This document shows, one piece after another, positions 8,015 to 17,085 of a DNA stretch of 64,000 nt. Position 1 is the first letter of the stretch, and every line of letters begins with the position of its first letter. A program made the translations under genes and the position numbers. The notes below the pieces were generated by a model. The model was not told the origin of the DNA. It saw only the letters and a list, made by a program, of their open reading frames with translations, and did not search any database. Origin of the DNA: Sulfurimicrobium sp963741495 (GTDB lineage: Bacteria; Pseudomonadota; Gammaproteobacteria; Burkholderiales; Sulfuricellaceae); the NCBI GenBank assembly GCA_963741495.1, contig CAVUID010000014.1:1-64000 (forward strand), in the 5' to 3' direction.

Positions 8015-9369
8015 ACAAACAATGGCTGGCAGTGACGCTGGGTGCATGGGCATTCATTTCTGCAGGGGCTGGGCAGGCCCAGACAGTGAGTCTGCAACAG
8101 GCGATCGATATGAGTCTGAATGCCGATCCGCGTATCCAGGAACGCGAACAACTGGTAGAGCATGCACGCGCCTTGCTGGAAGAGGCGCAGGGCAATAACG
8201 GTCTGCACCTGGACGCCAATCTTTTTGTCGGCCTGGCGCCCAAGGTTGAAGGTGGTTTTTACCAGGGCGGGGCAACTTCCGGGACCACGCCGCGCAATGA
8301 TGCCTATGACTGGAAAGGGCTTTCTGACTGGACTTCGCTGCAGTTTTCCATCGTCAAGCCACTTTATACGTTTGGCAAGATCGAGCGTTATACCGATGCG
8401 GCCAAGGGCAATATCGACTTGAAGCGCCAGGATGTTCGCCTGCAGCGAGGCGATACCATAATGGACGTGAGCCGCGCCTATTACGGCTATCTGACTGCGC
8501 GTGATACACGGCGCATGCTGGAGGATGTGCGCGCCAAGGTCGATAATGCGGTGGCTCAGGTCGAGAAATCGCTTAAAGATGACAATGGTCAGGCAACGCA
8601 GTCCGATCTGTATGAAATGCAGGCCAAGCGCGCCTTGCTGAACAAGTATCTATCCCAGGCAAAAGCGGTGGAAACCATCAGCCTGAATGGCCTGAAGACC
8701 CTGACGGGGGTTGGTCTGGAAACTAATCTTGAGGTGGCGGACGAGGGGCTGAAGCCTGTTGCCCTGCCGGCTACGTCGCTGGCGGACTTCCAGGGCAAGG
8801 CCATTACCAGTCGCCCGGAAATGGCTCAACTGGAAGCCGGTCTGAGCGCCCGTCGTGCCTTGGTGGATGCAAAAAAAGCCGAAATGTACCCTAATATTTA
8901 TGCCGGCGTGGTGGGTAGCTTTTCCTATGCGTCTAAACGTGACAAGCTGGAAAATCCATACATTTATGATGCCTTCAATCATGCCGGTGTGACGCCTGTG
9001 GTGGGCGTGAAGTGGGACATGGCATTTGACGTGGTGCCCGCCCGGGTGGCGCAGGCGCAGGCAGAGTTGGATGCTTTGCTGGCGAAGAACCGCTATGCCT
9101 TGGCCGGAATTCCTTTTGAGGTGGCGGAAGCTTACACCCAGATGCAGGCATACCATGTTGCCCAGAATGAATTGGCTTTGGGCGCAGCGGCAGCGCGACG
9201 CTGGATGGTGGCTTCCTACGCCGATTTCAATGCGGGCCTGGAAAAGCCGGAACGCGTCAGCGAGGCATTGAAGTCTTATGCCACAACGCAGGTCGAGTAT
9301 CTGCTTGCGGTTAATGAATACAACATGCATGTGGCCCGTTTGGCCAAAGTGACGGGAGATTACAAATGA
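8011..9369 (+). CDS. TolC-family outer membrane efflux-type protein inside the mla operon
   Basis: The 452-residue protein has a cleavable signal peptide (about residues 1-23, ending GQAQ) and the paired helical repeats of the OEP/TolC family, including SLQQAIDMSLNADPRI at the mature N-terminus and a second half beginning near SRPEMAQLEAGLSARRALVD. It overlaps mlaD upstream and mlaC downstream by four bases each, so it is a built-in member of the operon. E. coli mla operons have no such gene; there MlaA with a porin is the outer-membrane component. A role as the outer-membrane partner for this Mla system is inference from position only. Confidence 0.88.
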   Translation: MNKQWLAVTLGAWAFISAGAGQAQTVSLQQAIDMSLNADPRIQEREQLVEHARALLEEAQGNNGLHLDANLFVGLAPKVEGGFYQGGATSGTTPRNDAYDWKGLSDWTSLQFSIVKPLYTFGKIERYTDAAKGNIDLKRQDVRLQRGDTIMDVSRAYYGYLTARDTRRMLEDVRAKVDNAVAQVEKSLKDDNGQATQSDLYEMQAKRALLNKYLSQAKAVETISLNGLKTLTGVGLETNLEVADEGLKPVALPATSLADFQGKAITSRPEMAQLEAGLSARRALVDAKKAEMYPNIYAGVVGSFSYASKRDKLENPYIYDAFNHAGVTPVVGVKWDMAFDVVPARVAQAQAELDALLAKNRYALAGIPFEVAEAYTQMQAYHVAQNELALGAAAARRWMVASYADFNAGLEKPERVSEALKSYATTQVEYLLAVNEYNMHVARLAKVTGDYK

Positions 9370-10010
9370 TGCGCAGGATACATACTTTATTGGTGGCATG
9401 TGCGCTGATGGCGGGTTCCATTGCCGGCGCGGCAGAGATGGCTCCGGATATTCTGGTGAAGAACACGGCCCAGGAAGTGCTGAACATTATCAAGCAGGAC
9501 AAGGATATTCAGTCCGGAAATTCACAAAAGGTACTGGAACTGGTGGAAGCCAAGGTGTTGCCCCATTTCGCTTTCGCGCGTATGGCTCAGCTTGCGGTTG
9601 GCCGTCACTGGCCCAAGGCTTCGCCAACGCAGAAGCAAGCCCTGATTCATGAATTCCGTACTCTGCTGGTTCGTACTTATTCAGGCTCTCTGACTTCCTA
9701 CAAGGATCAGACGATTGATTACAGGCCGGCGAAACTGGCTCCAGGCGATACCGATGTAACGGTAAAAACGGTGGTCAATCAGCCTGGTGGGCTGCCTATT
9801 CCGATCGATTACAGTCTGGAAAAAGGCGCTGACGGCTGGAAGGTGTACGACGTGTCAGTCGATGGCGTCAGCCTGGTGACCAATTATCGTTCTTCTTTCA
9901 GTGCGGAGATTCAGAGCCGGGGGATTGATGGCTTGATCAAGATATTGGCAGGCAAGAACCGCAGGGAAGCCAACAGTAACGACGCGGCTGTGACGACCGG
10001 GAAAAAATGA
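9366..10010 (+). CDS. mlaC: Periplasmic phospholipid shuttle MlaC
   Basis: MlaC carries phospholipids across the periplasm between the inner- and outer-membrane Mla complexes. The 214-residue protein has a signal peptide (about residues 1-23) and the Tol-Tol-Ttg2 family fold, with LPHFAFARMAQLAVGRHW and a downstream FRTLLVRTYSGSL segment. It overlaps the TolC-like gene and mlaB by four bases each. Confidence 0.93.
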   Translation: MMRRIHTLLVACALMAGSIAGAAEMAPDILVKNTAQEVLNIIKQDKDIQSGNSQKVLELVEAKVLPHFAFARMAQLAVGRHWPKASPTQKQALIHEFRTLLVRTYSGSLTSYKDQTIDYRPAKLAPGDTDVTVKTVVNQPGGLPIPIDYSLEKGADGWKVYDVSVDGVSLVTNYRSSFSAEIQSRGIDGLIKILAGKNRREANSNDAAVTTGKK

Positions 10011-10291
10011 TAGTACGCAATGGCAACTGTTTCGACTTTAGCGGCCCGCTGACTATTGCTACCGTGAGCACGTGGTTGCGTGAGAGTGAGCCGCTGTTTG
10101 CCGAAGATGGCGTCTGGGAACTGAATCTCGCCGAAGTGGATGAGGTGGATTCGGCTGCCGTCAGCCTGTTGCTGGAATGGGCGCGCAGGGCTGCTCAGCG
10201 CGGTCATCAGTTGAGGTTGCGAAATCTTCCGGAAAATCTGCAATCCTTGTTGAAAGTCTATGACGTCCAGGAATTACTACCCATTGCTTGA
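10007..10291 (+). CDS. mlaB: STAS-domain protein MlaB
   Basis: This 94-residue cytoplasmic protein has a STAS fold with the conserved VDSAAVSLLLEWARRA segment. In the Mla complex the STAS subunit binds MlaF and is needed for ATPase assembly. It is the last gene with the clear Mla signature. The next ABC transporter starts 30 bases downstream and is probably co-transcribed. Confidence 0.9.
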   Translation: MIVRNGNCFDFSGPLTIATVSTWLRESEPLFAEDGVWELNLAEVDEVDSAAVSLLLEWARRAAQRGHQLRLRNLPENLQSLLKVYDVQELLPIA

Positions 10292-10321
10292 TGGGTGTAA
10301 CTTCTTCATCTCTGCTTTTTC

Positions 10322-11221
10322 GTGAAACCTCCTGCAATTGAAATCCATCAGGTTCACAAGCGCTTTGGCAACGTGCAGGCACTGCGCGGGATTGACCTGA
10401 CGGTTCAGCAGGGCGAGTTTTTTGCCCTTCTCGGCCCCAATGGCGCGGGCAAATCCACATTGATCAATATCCTTGCCGGGTTGGCCCTGGCTGATAGCGG
10501 CAGACTGGCCGTTCTGGGCCATGATGTAAGGGCTGACTATCGCCAGGCGCGCCGTTCCATCGGTGTTGTGCCGCAGGAGTTGGTGTACGACGCTTTTTTT
10601 ACCGTGCGTGAAATGTTGCGTTTTCAGTCCGGCTATTTTGGTATTCGCAACAACAAGGCCTGGATTGATGAACTGCTGGAGCACCTGGCGCTGACCGACA
10701 AGGCGGATGCCTATGTGCGCCATCTTTCCGGTGGCATGAAGCGCCGTGTGCTGGTGGCGCAGGCGCTGGTGCACAAGCCGCCGGTCATCGTGCTGGATGA
10801 GCCAACCGCCGGCGTGGACGTGGCGTTGCGCCAGAGCCTGTGGGCATTCATCCGGCGTTTGAATCAGCAGGGTCATACCATCGTGTTGACCACGCATTAT
10901 CTCGAAGAAGCAGAAGCTTTGTGCAATCGCGTGGCCATGCTGAAGCAGGGGCAGGTCGTGGCGCTGGATACCACTGCCAATCTGTTAAGCCGTCATGCAG
11001 GCATTCAGTTGCGACTCAAGATTACGCCCCCATGTTTGCCTGATGCGCTGCAAGAATTGTCATGCGGGCGGGATGGAGAAGTATTCAAGCTTTCCTTGCG
11101 CCATCACGCCGAACTGGAGAACGTGCTGGCGGTCTTGCGTGAGTCGGGCGTGGCGGTGGAGGATCTGGAAATAGTCAGGCCGGATCTGGAAGATGTCTTT
11201 CTGGAGCTGGTGAAATCATGA
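10322..11221 (+). CDS. ABC-2 type exporter ATP-binding protein (YadG-like)
   Basis: The ATPase carries Walker A GPNGAGKST, the signature LSGGMKRR and Walker B VIVLDEPTAGVD, followed by a longer C-terminal region typical of ABC-2 exporters such as YadG. Its length is 299 residues. The start is a GTG at 10322 with no strong ribosome binding site. The stop overlaps the start of the permease gene. The substrate is unknown. Position directly after mlaB is common in betaproteobacteria. Confidence 0.9.
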   Translation: MKPPAIEIHQVHKRFGNVQALRGIDLTVQQGEFFALLGPNGAGKSTLINILAGLALADSGRLAVLGHDVRADYRQARRSIGVVPQELVYDAFFTVREMLRFQSGYFGIRNNKAWIDELLEHLALTDKADAYVRHLSGGMKRRVLVAQALVHKPPVIVLDEPTAGVDVALRQSLWAFIRRLNQQGHTIVLTTHYLEEAEALCNRVAMLKQGQVVALDTTANLLSRHAGIQLRLKITPPCLPDALQELSCGRDGEVFKLSLRHHAELENVLAVLRESGVAVEDLEIVRPDLEDVFLELVKS

Positions 11222-11973
11222 CCGGGCTATTGACCCTGTTTTACAAGGAATTGTTGCGCTTCTGGAAAGTGAGCCTGCAAACTGTTTTGTCGCCGCTGGT
11301 CACGACCCTGCTTTATCTGCTGATTTTTTCTCATGTGCTGGAGTCGCATGTGCAGGTCTATCCGGGGGTCAATTACACGGCATTTCTCGTGCCCGGACTG
11401 GTGATGATGGCAATGCTGCAAAATGCTTTTTCCAATAGTTCCTCCAGCCTGATTCAGTCCAAGATGACCGGCAATATCGTATTCATGCTGCTACCGCCTC
11501 TGGCTTACTGGGAGTTTTTTGTTGCTTATGTGGCGGCCTCGGTGGCGCGCGGAGCAGTGGTGGGTCTGGGAGTAGGGCTGGCCGGACTGTGGTTTGTGCC
11601 GCTGACGCTGGCGCATCCGTTGTGGATGCTGGCGTTTGCCGTTCTGGGGTGCGCGATACTCGGGGCGGCAGGCATCATTGCTTCACTGTGGGCGGATAAT
11701 TACGACCAGATGGCGGCCGTGCAGAATTTCATCATTGTTCCGCTGACTTTTCTGTCCGGGGTGTTCTATTCGATTCATTCCCTGCCGCCATTCTGGCAGG
11801 CTGTTTCCCACGCCAATCCGTTCTTTTACCTGATTGACGGTTTCCGCTACGGCTTTTTTGGCGTATCGGATGTTTCGCCGCTCTTGGCGCTTACGATTGT
11901 CGCCACCTGCTTTTTGGCATTATCATTAGCGACTTTGCTCTTGCTCAAGAGCGGATACAAATTGAGAAAATAA
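11218..11973 (+). CDS. ABC-2 type exporter permease (YadH-like)
   Basis: This 251-residue integral membrane protein has about six hydrophobic segments and the ABC-2 membrane signature near FIIVPLTFLSGVFYSI and HANPFFYLIDGFRYGF. It overlaps the ATPase gene by four bases and should form a transporter with it. The substrate cannot be told from the sequence. The BolA-like gene follows after one base. Confidence 0.9.
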   Translation: MTGLLTLFYKELLRFWKVSLQTVLSPLVTTLLYLLIFSHVLESHVQVYPGVNYTAFLVPGLVMMAMLQNAFSNSSSSLIQSKMTGNIVFMLLPPLAYWEFFVAYVAASVARGAVVGLGVGLAGLWFVPLTLAHPLWMLAFAVLGCAILGAAGIIASLWADNYDQMAAVQNFIIVPLTFLSGVFYSIHSLPPFWQAVSHANPFFYLIDGFRYGFFGVSDVSPLLALTIVATCFLALSLATLLLLKSGYKLRK

Positions 11974-11974
11974 T

Positions 11975-12220
11975 ATGGTTACCGCAGATCAGATCAAACA
12001 ATATATCCAGAACGATTTGCCGTGCGAGTACGTCAGAGTGGATGGGGACGACGGCCAGCATTTCGAGGCCGTGATTGTCAGCGCCGAGTTCAACGGCAAA
12101 CGTACGGTGCAGCAGCACCAGCTTGTGTACAAGGCGCTGGGAGAGCGAATGGGCGGAGAAATCCATGCTCTGGCAATGAAAACTTTTACACCCGAGGAAT
12201 GGCGCAAGCAGGCGGGTTAA
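11975..12220 (+). CDS. BolA/IbaG-family protein
   Basis: The 81-residue protein has the BolA fold, with FEAVIVSAEFNGKRTVQQHQ followed by MGGEIHALAMKTFTPEEW, closest in outline to IbaG/YrbA. BolA-type proteins pair with monothiol glutaredoxins in iron-sulfur trafficking. The Grx4-type gene lies only 28 bases downstream, which supports such a pairing. IbaG genes sit between mla and murA in E. coli too, as here. Confidence 0.92.
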   Translation: MVTADQIKQYIQNDLPCEYVRVDGDDGQHFEAVIVSAEFNGKRTVQQHQLVYKALGERMGGEIHALAMKTFTPEEWRKQAG

Positions 12221-12248
12221 CATCAATTTAATTTCAGGAACAAATATC

Positions 12249-12572
12249 ATGAACAAAGCAGCTTTGGAAAGAATTGGCCAGATCGTTAACGGGCACCCGG
12301 TGGTGCTGTTCATGAAAGGCACCCCGCAGTTTCCGCAGTGTGGTTTTTCCAACCTTGCGGCTCAGGTGCTGAAGGCCTGTGACACAGAGTTTTTTTCGGT
12401 CAATGTGCTGGCGGACGCCGAAGTGTATGAAAACCTCAAGGATTACGCCAACTGGCCGACCTTTCCGCAGCTTTATATCAATGGTGAATTGATCGGCGGT
12501 TCGGATATCGCCAAGGAAATGTACGAAAAAGGTGAGCTGCAGCAGTTGCTGGCCGGCACCAAGCAAGCCTGA
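12249..12572 (+). CDS. grxD: Monothiol glutaredoxin (Grx4/GrxD type)
   Basis: The 107-residue protein has the CGFS active site (FPQCGFSN) and the WPTFPQLYINGELIGGSD segment of the Grx4 family. Such proteins bind a [2Fe-2S] cluster with glutathione and deliver it to targets, often with BolA partners. It lies between the BolA-like gene and murA. Confidence 0.95.
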   Translation: MNKAALERIGQIVNGHPVVLFMKGTPQFPQCGFSNLAAQVLKACDTEFFSVNVLADAEVYENLKDYANWPTFPQLYINGELIGGSDIAKEMYEKGELQQLLAGTKQA

Positions 12573-12575
12573 TCA

Positions 12576-13829
12576 ATGGACAAGCTTGTTATTCAGGGCG
12601 GCGTTCCCCTGAGCGGTGAAATCCGCGTTTCCGGGGCCAAGAATGCCGCCCTGCCGATTCTGTGCGCCGGCCTTCTGGCCGACGGAACCTTGCAGGTTTC
12701 AAATGTGCCGCATCTGCACGATGTGACCACCATGATCGGCCTGCTGGGACAGATGGGCATGGGCATTTCGGTGGACGAAAAGCTGGGCGTCTCGCTGGAT
12801 GCGCGCAATATTACCAATCTGGAAGCGCCGTATGAGCTGGTGAAGACCATGCGCGCCTCGATTCTGGTGCTGGGGCCGCTGCTGGCGCGCTTCGGTCGGG
12901 CGCGGGTATCGCTGCCCGGTGGCTGTGCGATCGGCTCACGGCCGGTGGATCTGCACATCAAGGGACTGGAAGCGATGGGGGCAAGCATCTCCATCGAGCA
13001 TGGCTACATCAATGCGAGTGCAGGGCGACTCAGGGGGGCGCGAATTTTCATGGACCTGGTGACCGTCACCGGCACCGAGAATCTGATGATGGCGGCCGCA
13101 CTGGCGGAAGGCACCACGGTACTGGAAAATGCCGCACGCGAGCCTGAAGTGGTGGATCTGGCCGAATGCCTCAAGGCGATGGGAGCCAACATCGAGGGTG
13201 CGGGCACGGACATTATTACCGTGCATGGCGTGGAGCAGCTGCATGGTGCCAGTTACAGCGTGATGCCGGACCGTATCGAGGCCGGCACTTTTCTGGTCGC
13301 AGCCGCCGCGACGCGGGGCAAGGTCAAACTGCGCAATGTGCGGCCTGATATTTTTGATGCCCTGCTGGACAAGCTGCGCGAAGCCGGTGCCGTGATCGAA
13401 ACCGGCGATGACTGGGTGAGCCTGGCCATGTCCGGTCTGATCAAGTCGGTGAATATCCGCACCGCGCCTTATCCGGCCTTTCCTACCGACATGCAGGCCC
13501 AGTTCATGACTCTGAACACAGTGGCGCAAGGGGCGGCAACCATGACGGAAACCATTTTCGAGAACCGCTTCATGCATGTGCAGGAACTGCGCCGCCTGGG
13601 CGCGGATATCGAAGTGGAAGGCAATACCGCCGTGGTGCGCGGCATTCCGGAACTGAGCGGCGCGACCGTGATGGCCACCGATCTGCGCGCTTCCGCTTCG
13701 CTGGTGATTGCCGGCCTGGTGGCGCAGGGCGAAACCACAGTCGAGCGCATTTACCACCTCGACCGTGGTTACGAATGTATTGAAGAGAAGCTCTCCCAGC
13801 TGGGGGCGCGCATTAAACGGGTTCATTGA
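12576..13829 (+). CDS. murA: UDP-N-acetylglucosamine 1-carboxyvinyltransferase MurA
   Basis: MurA transfers enolpyruvate from PEP to UDP-GlcNAc, the first committed step of peptidoglycan synthesis. The catalytic cysteine lies in LPGGCAIGSRPVDLH (near residue 117), and the conserved FPTDMQAQFM segment is present. The 417-residue length is normal. It starts three bases after grxD, and its stop overlaps the start of hisG, coupling it to the his operon. Confidence 0.97.
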   Translation: MDKLVIQGGVPLSGEIRVSGAKNAALPILCAGLLADGTLQVSNVPHLHDVTTMIGLLGQMGMGISVDEKLGVSLDARNITNLEAPYELVKTMRASILVLGPLLARFGRARVSLPGGCAIGSRPVDLHIKGLEAMGASISIEHGYINASAGRLRGARIFMDLVTVTGTENLMMAAALAEGTTVLENAAREPEVVDLAECLKAMGANIEGAGTDIITVHGVEQLHGASYSVMPDRIEAGTFLVAAAATRGKVKLRNVRPDIFDALLDKLREAGAVIETGDDWVSLAMSGLIKSVNIRTAPYPAFPTDMQAQFMTLNTVAQGAATMTETIFENRFMHVQELRRLGADIEVEGNTAVVRGIPELSGATVMATDLRASASLVIAGLVAQGETTVERIYHLDRGYECIEEKLSQLGARIKRVH

Positions 13830-14470
13830 CCATGATTACCATCGCCCTCTCCAAGGGACGTATTTTCGAGGAAACCACGCCACTCCTGGCAGCTGCCGGC
13901 ATTGTCCCGCAGGAAGATCCGGAATCCTCGCGCAAGCTGATTCTGGGTACCAACCGCGAGGACGTGCGGCTCATCATCGTGCGTGCCTCGGACGTGCCGA
14001 CCTATGTGCAATATGGCGCGGCCGACCTTGGCATCGCCGGCAAGGATGTGCTGCACGAGCATGGCGGCGCCGGCATGTACCAGCCGCTGGACCTGCAGAT
14101 CGCCAAGTGCCGCATGATGGTGGCTGTGCCGCAGGGCTTTGACTATGAAGGTGCGGTCCGGCAGGGCGCGCGTTTGCGCGTGGCAACCAAGTACCTGCAA
14201 ACGGCGCGCGAGCACTTCGCCAAGAAGGGCGTCCATGTCGATCTCATCAAGCTTTACGGCTCGATGGAGCTGGCGCCCCTGGTCGGTCTGGCCGATGCCA
14301 TCGTCGATCTGGTGAGCAGCGGCGGTACGCTCAAGGCCAACAATCTGGTGGCCGTGGAAGAAATCATGCAGATCAGCTCGCGTCTGGTGATCAACCAGGC
14401 CGCGCTCAAGCTCAAGCATGCGCAGATTCAGCCGCTGCTGGATACCTTCGCTGCCTGCCTCAAGGCTTGA
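13826..14470 (+). CDS. hisG: ATP phosphoribosyltransferase, short form HisG
   Basis: HisG condenses ATP and PRPP in the first step of histidine synthesis. The 214-residue protein ends without the regulatory ACT-like domain of the long form. It contains GAADLGIAGKDVL and the PRPP-binding DLVSSGGTLKANN. Short HisG proteins need the HisRS-like partner HisZ for activity and feedback control. No hisZ is seen in this window. It is the first of nine his genes in this run. Confidence 0.96.
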   Translation: MTMITIALSKGRIFEETTPLLAAAGIVPQEDPESSRKLILGTNREDVRLIIVRASDVPTYVQYGAADLGIAGKDVLHEHGGAGMYQPLDLQIAKCRMMVAVPQGFDYEGAVRQGARLRVATKYLQTAREHFAKKGVHVDLIKLYGSMELAPLVGLADAIVDLVSSGGTLKANNLVAVEEIMQISSRLVINQAALKLKHAQIQPLLDTFAACLKA

Positions 14471-14516
14471 GGCAACGGGTATATAATTCCTTCTTTTATC
14501 AATCGACGTTTTCATC

Positions 14517-15825
14517 ATGTTGAATATCAAACGCTTCAGCAGCACCCAGCCTGATTTTCAGGCGCAACTGCACGAGTTGCTCGCCTTTGAAGGCGCCCAG
14601 GACGAATCCATCGACCAGGTAGTGGCCGGGATTCTGCATGACGTAAAGGCGCGTGGTAATGCTGCGGTGCTGGAGTACACCCAGCGTTTCGACCGGCTGT
14701 CAGCGGCCTCCATGGCCGAGCTGGAAATGTCTGCGGCTCGCCTGAAAGCAGGCGTTTGAGGGCCTGCCGGCCGAGCAGCGCGAAGCCCTGCAGCAGGCGG
14801 CAGAGCGGGTGCGCGTTTACCACGAGAAGCAGTTGATGCATTCGTGGAGCTACACCGAGCCGGACGGCACCATGCTGGGGCAGCAGGTCACGGCGCTGGA
14901 TCGTGTCGGCCTCTACGTGCCCGGCGGCAAGGCGGCCTATCCTTCTTCAGTGCTGATGAACGCCATCCCCGCCAAGGTGGCCGGGGTGAAGGAGCTGATC
15001 ATGGTGGTGCCCACGCCGGATGGTGTGGTCAACGAACTGGTGCTGGCCGCAGCGCATGTCTGTGGCGTGGATCGCGTGTTCACCGTCGGCGGGGCGCAGG
15101 CGGTCGGCGCGCTGGCCTACGGCACTCAAACCATTCCGCAGGTCGACAAGATCGTCGGCCCCGGCAACGCCTACGTGGCAGCAGCCAAGCGCCGGGTGTT
15201 CGGCGTGGTGGGCATTGACATGGTGGCTGGGCCATCCGAAATCCTGATTATCTGCGATGGCCAGACCGATCCGGACTGGATCGCCATGGACCTGTTTTCT
15301 CAGGCCGAACACGACGAACTGGCGCAGTCCATCCTGTTGTCGCCAGATGCTGCCTTTGTTGACGCGGTTGCTGCCAGCATCAACAGACTTCTGCCGGAAA
15401 TGCCACGCCAGGAAATCATCCGCACGGCACTGGAAAATCGCGGTGCGCTGATCGCGGTCAAGGATCTGGATGAAGCGGCTGAAATTGCCAACTATATCTC
15501 CCCGGAACACCTCGAACTTTCTGTTGAGGACCCGGTAGCACTCACCGCCAAAATCCGTCACGCCGGTGCCATCTTCATGGGGCGCCAGACCTGCGAATCG
15601 CTCGGCGATTATTGTGCCGGACCTAACCACGTGTTGCCGACTTCACGCACCGCACGCTTTTCCTCGCCGCTGGGGGTGTATGACTTCCAGAAGCGTTCCA
15701 GCCTGATCATGGTTTCCCCCGCCGGGGCGCAGACCATGGGCAAGATTGCTTCCGAGCTGGCTTATGGCGAAGGTTTGCAGGCGCATGCCCGTTCTGCGGA
15801 ATACCGCATGGGGCCGTCAAAGTGA
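14517..15825 (+). pseudogene. hisD: Histidinol dehydrogenase HisD, single-base frameshift
   Basis: HisD is a zinc enzyme that oxidises histidinol to histidine. The first 77 codons read normally to SAARLKA and then hit a TGA. Dropping one base at about 14748-14751 restores the frame into AFEGLPAEQREALQQAAERV and the rest of the enzyme, for 435 residues in total. Catalytic and zinc residues are all present (FSQAEHDELAQ, ISPEHLEL, GDYCAGPNHVLPT, QAHARSAEYRM). All other his genes are intact, so a consensus error seems more likely than true loss. Confidence 0.9.
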
Positions 15826-15864
15826 TTTCTCTGCCGCTGGCTTTTACCCCGCTCTCCCTTTTTG

Positions 15865-15912
15865 GTAGGTCGGGCTTCAGCCCGACATTTCGGCATGAAT
15901 GCCGACCTACGG
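15865..15912. repeat. Palindromic intergenic repeat, family R1 (copy 1)
   Basis: An extended inverted repeat of the form GTAGGTCGGGCTTCAGCCCG followed by CGGCATGAATGCCGACCTAC lies between hisD and hisC. Closely related copies occur at 55620-55657 and 61727-61775. It looks like a REP-type element capable of hairpin formation, placed in a gap within the his operon. Confidence 0.8.
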
Positions 15913-15955
15913 TTTCATATTGCACCATGACTGAACTATTGGCTTCATTAAAAAA

Positions 15956-17020
15956 ATGAGCCGCTACTGGAGTGCCGTGGTTCACGGCCTGACCCCCTAT
16001 GTGCCGGGTGAGCAGCCCAAGCTGCAGAATCTGGTCAAGCTCAACACCAACGAAAATCCCTATGGCCCCAGCCCCAGGGCGCTGGAGGCAATGCGGGCGG
16101 AAGTGGGCGATAGTCTGCGGTTATATCCAGACCCCAATGCCGACCGGCTCAAGGCGGCGATTGCCGGCTATCACGGCATAACGCCGGCGCAGGTGTTCGT
16201 CGGCAACGGTTCGGACGAAGTGCTGGCGCACACTTTCCAGGCGCTGCTCAAGCACGAGATGCCGTTGCTGTTCCCCGATATCACCTACAGCTTCTATCCG
16301 GTGTATTGCGGCCTGTATGGCGTGAATTACAAGACCGTGCCGCTGACGAAAAACTTCGAGATTCGCGTCGATGACTACATGCAGCCCAATGGCGGCATCA
16401 TTTTCCCTAACCCGAATGCCCCTACCGGGCGTCTTCTGTCTCTGCCAGAAATAGAACGCTTGTTGGAAGTGAACACTGACTCGGTGGTTGTCGTCGACGA
16501 GGCTTATATTGATTTTGGTGGTACGTCGGCGGTTACCTTGGTGGATCGATTTTCACAATTACTGGTGATCCACACCCTGTCCAAATCCCGTTCTCTGGCC
16601 GGGTTGCGCGTGGGGTATGCCATCGGCCATTCTGACCTGATCGATGCGCTTAACCGGGTGAAGGACAGCTTCAACTCCTATCCGCTGGATCGTTTTGCCA
16701 TTGCAGGCGCAGCCGCCGCAATGGAAGATCACGCCTATTTCGATGAGACCTGTCGCAAGGTCGTGGCCACGCGTAGCCGGCTGGTGGCTGGACTTGAAGC
16801 ACAGGGCTTCGAGGTGCTGCCTTCAGGCGCGAATTTCGTCTTCGCGCGCCATACTGGCCATGAGGGGGCAGAACTCACGGCAAAACTGCGCGAGCGCAGC
16901 ATTATCGTGCGGCATTTCAAAAGTCCTGCACGGATTGCGCCATTCATGCGCATCACGGTCGGGACAGATGCGGAGTGCGATGCGCTGGTCGCAGCGCTGA
17001 AAGAAATTTTGTCGGCCTGA
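15956..17020 (+). CDS. hisC: Histidinol-phosphate aminotransferase HisC
   Basis: HisC is a PLP-dependent aminotransferase that converts imidazole acetol phosphate to histidinol phosphate. The 354-residue protein has the N-terminal LNTNENPYGPSP motif, the PLP-binding aspartate and tyrosine segment VVVDEAYIDFGG and the Schiff-base lysine in HTLSKSRSLAGLRVG. A 130-base gap with a palindromic repeat separates it from hisD. Confidence 0.96.
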   Translation: MSRYWSAVVHGLTPYVPGEQPKLQNLVKLNTNENPYGPSPRALEAMRAEVGDSLRLYPDPNADRLKAAIAGYHGITPAQVFVGNGSDEVLAHTFQALLKHEMPLLFPDITYSFYPVYCGLYGVNYKTVPLTKNFEIRVDDYMQPNGGIIFPNPNAPTGRLLSLPEIERLLEVNTDSVVVVDEAYIDFGGTSAVTLVDRFSQLLVIHTLSKSRSLAGLRVGYAIGHSDLIDALNRVKDSFNSYPLDRFAIAGAAAAMEDHAYFDETCRKVVATRSRLVAGLEAQGFEVLPSGANFVFARHTGHEGAELTAKLRERSIIVRHFKSPARIAPFMRITVGTDAECDALVAALKEILSA

Positions 17021-17085
17021 GCGATTCTCTTTTAAGCCCGCAAGCTCCTGGGTTAGAATGAACACCATTTTCTGCGACTTTTCCT

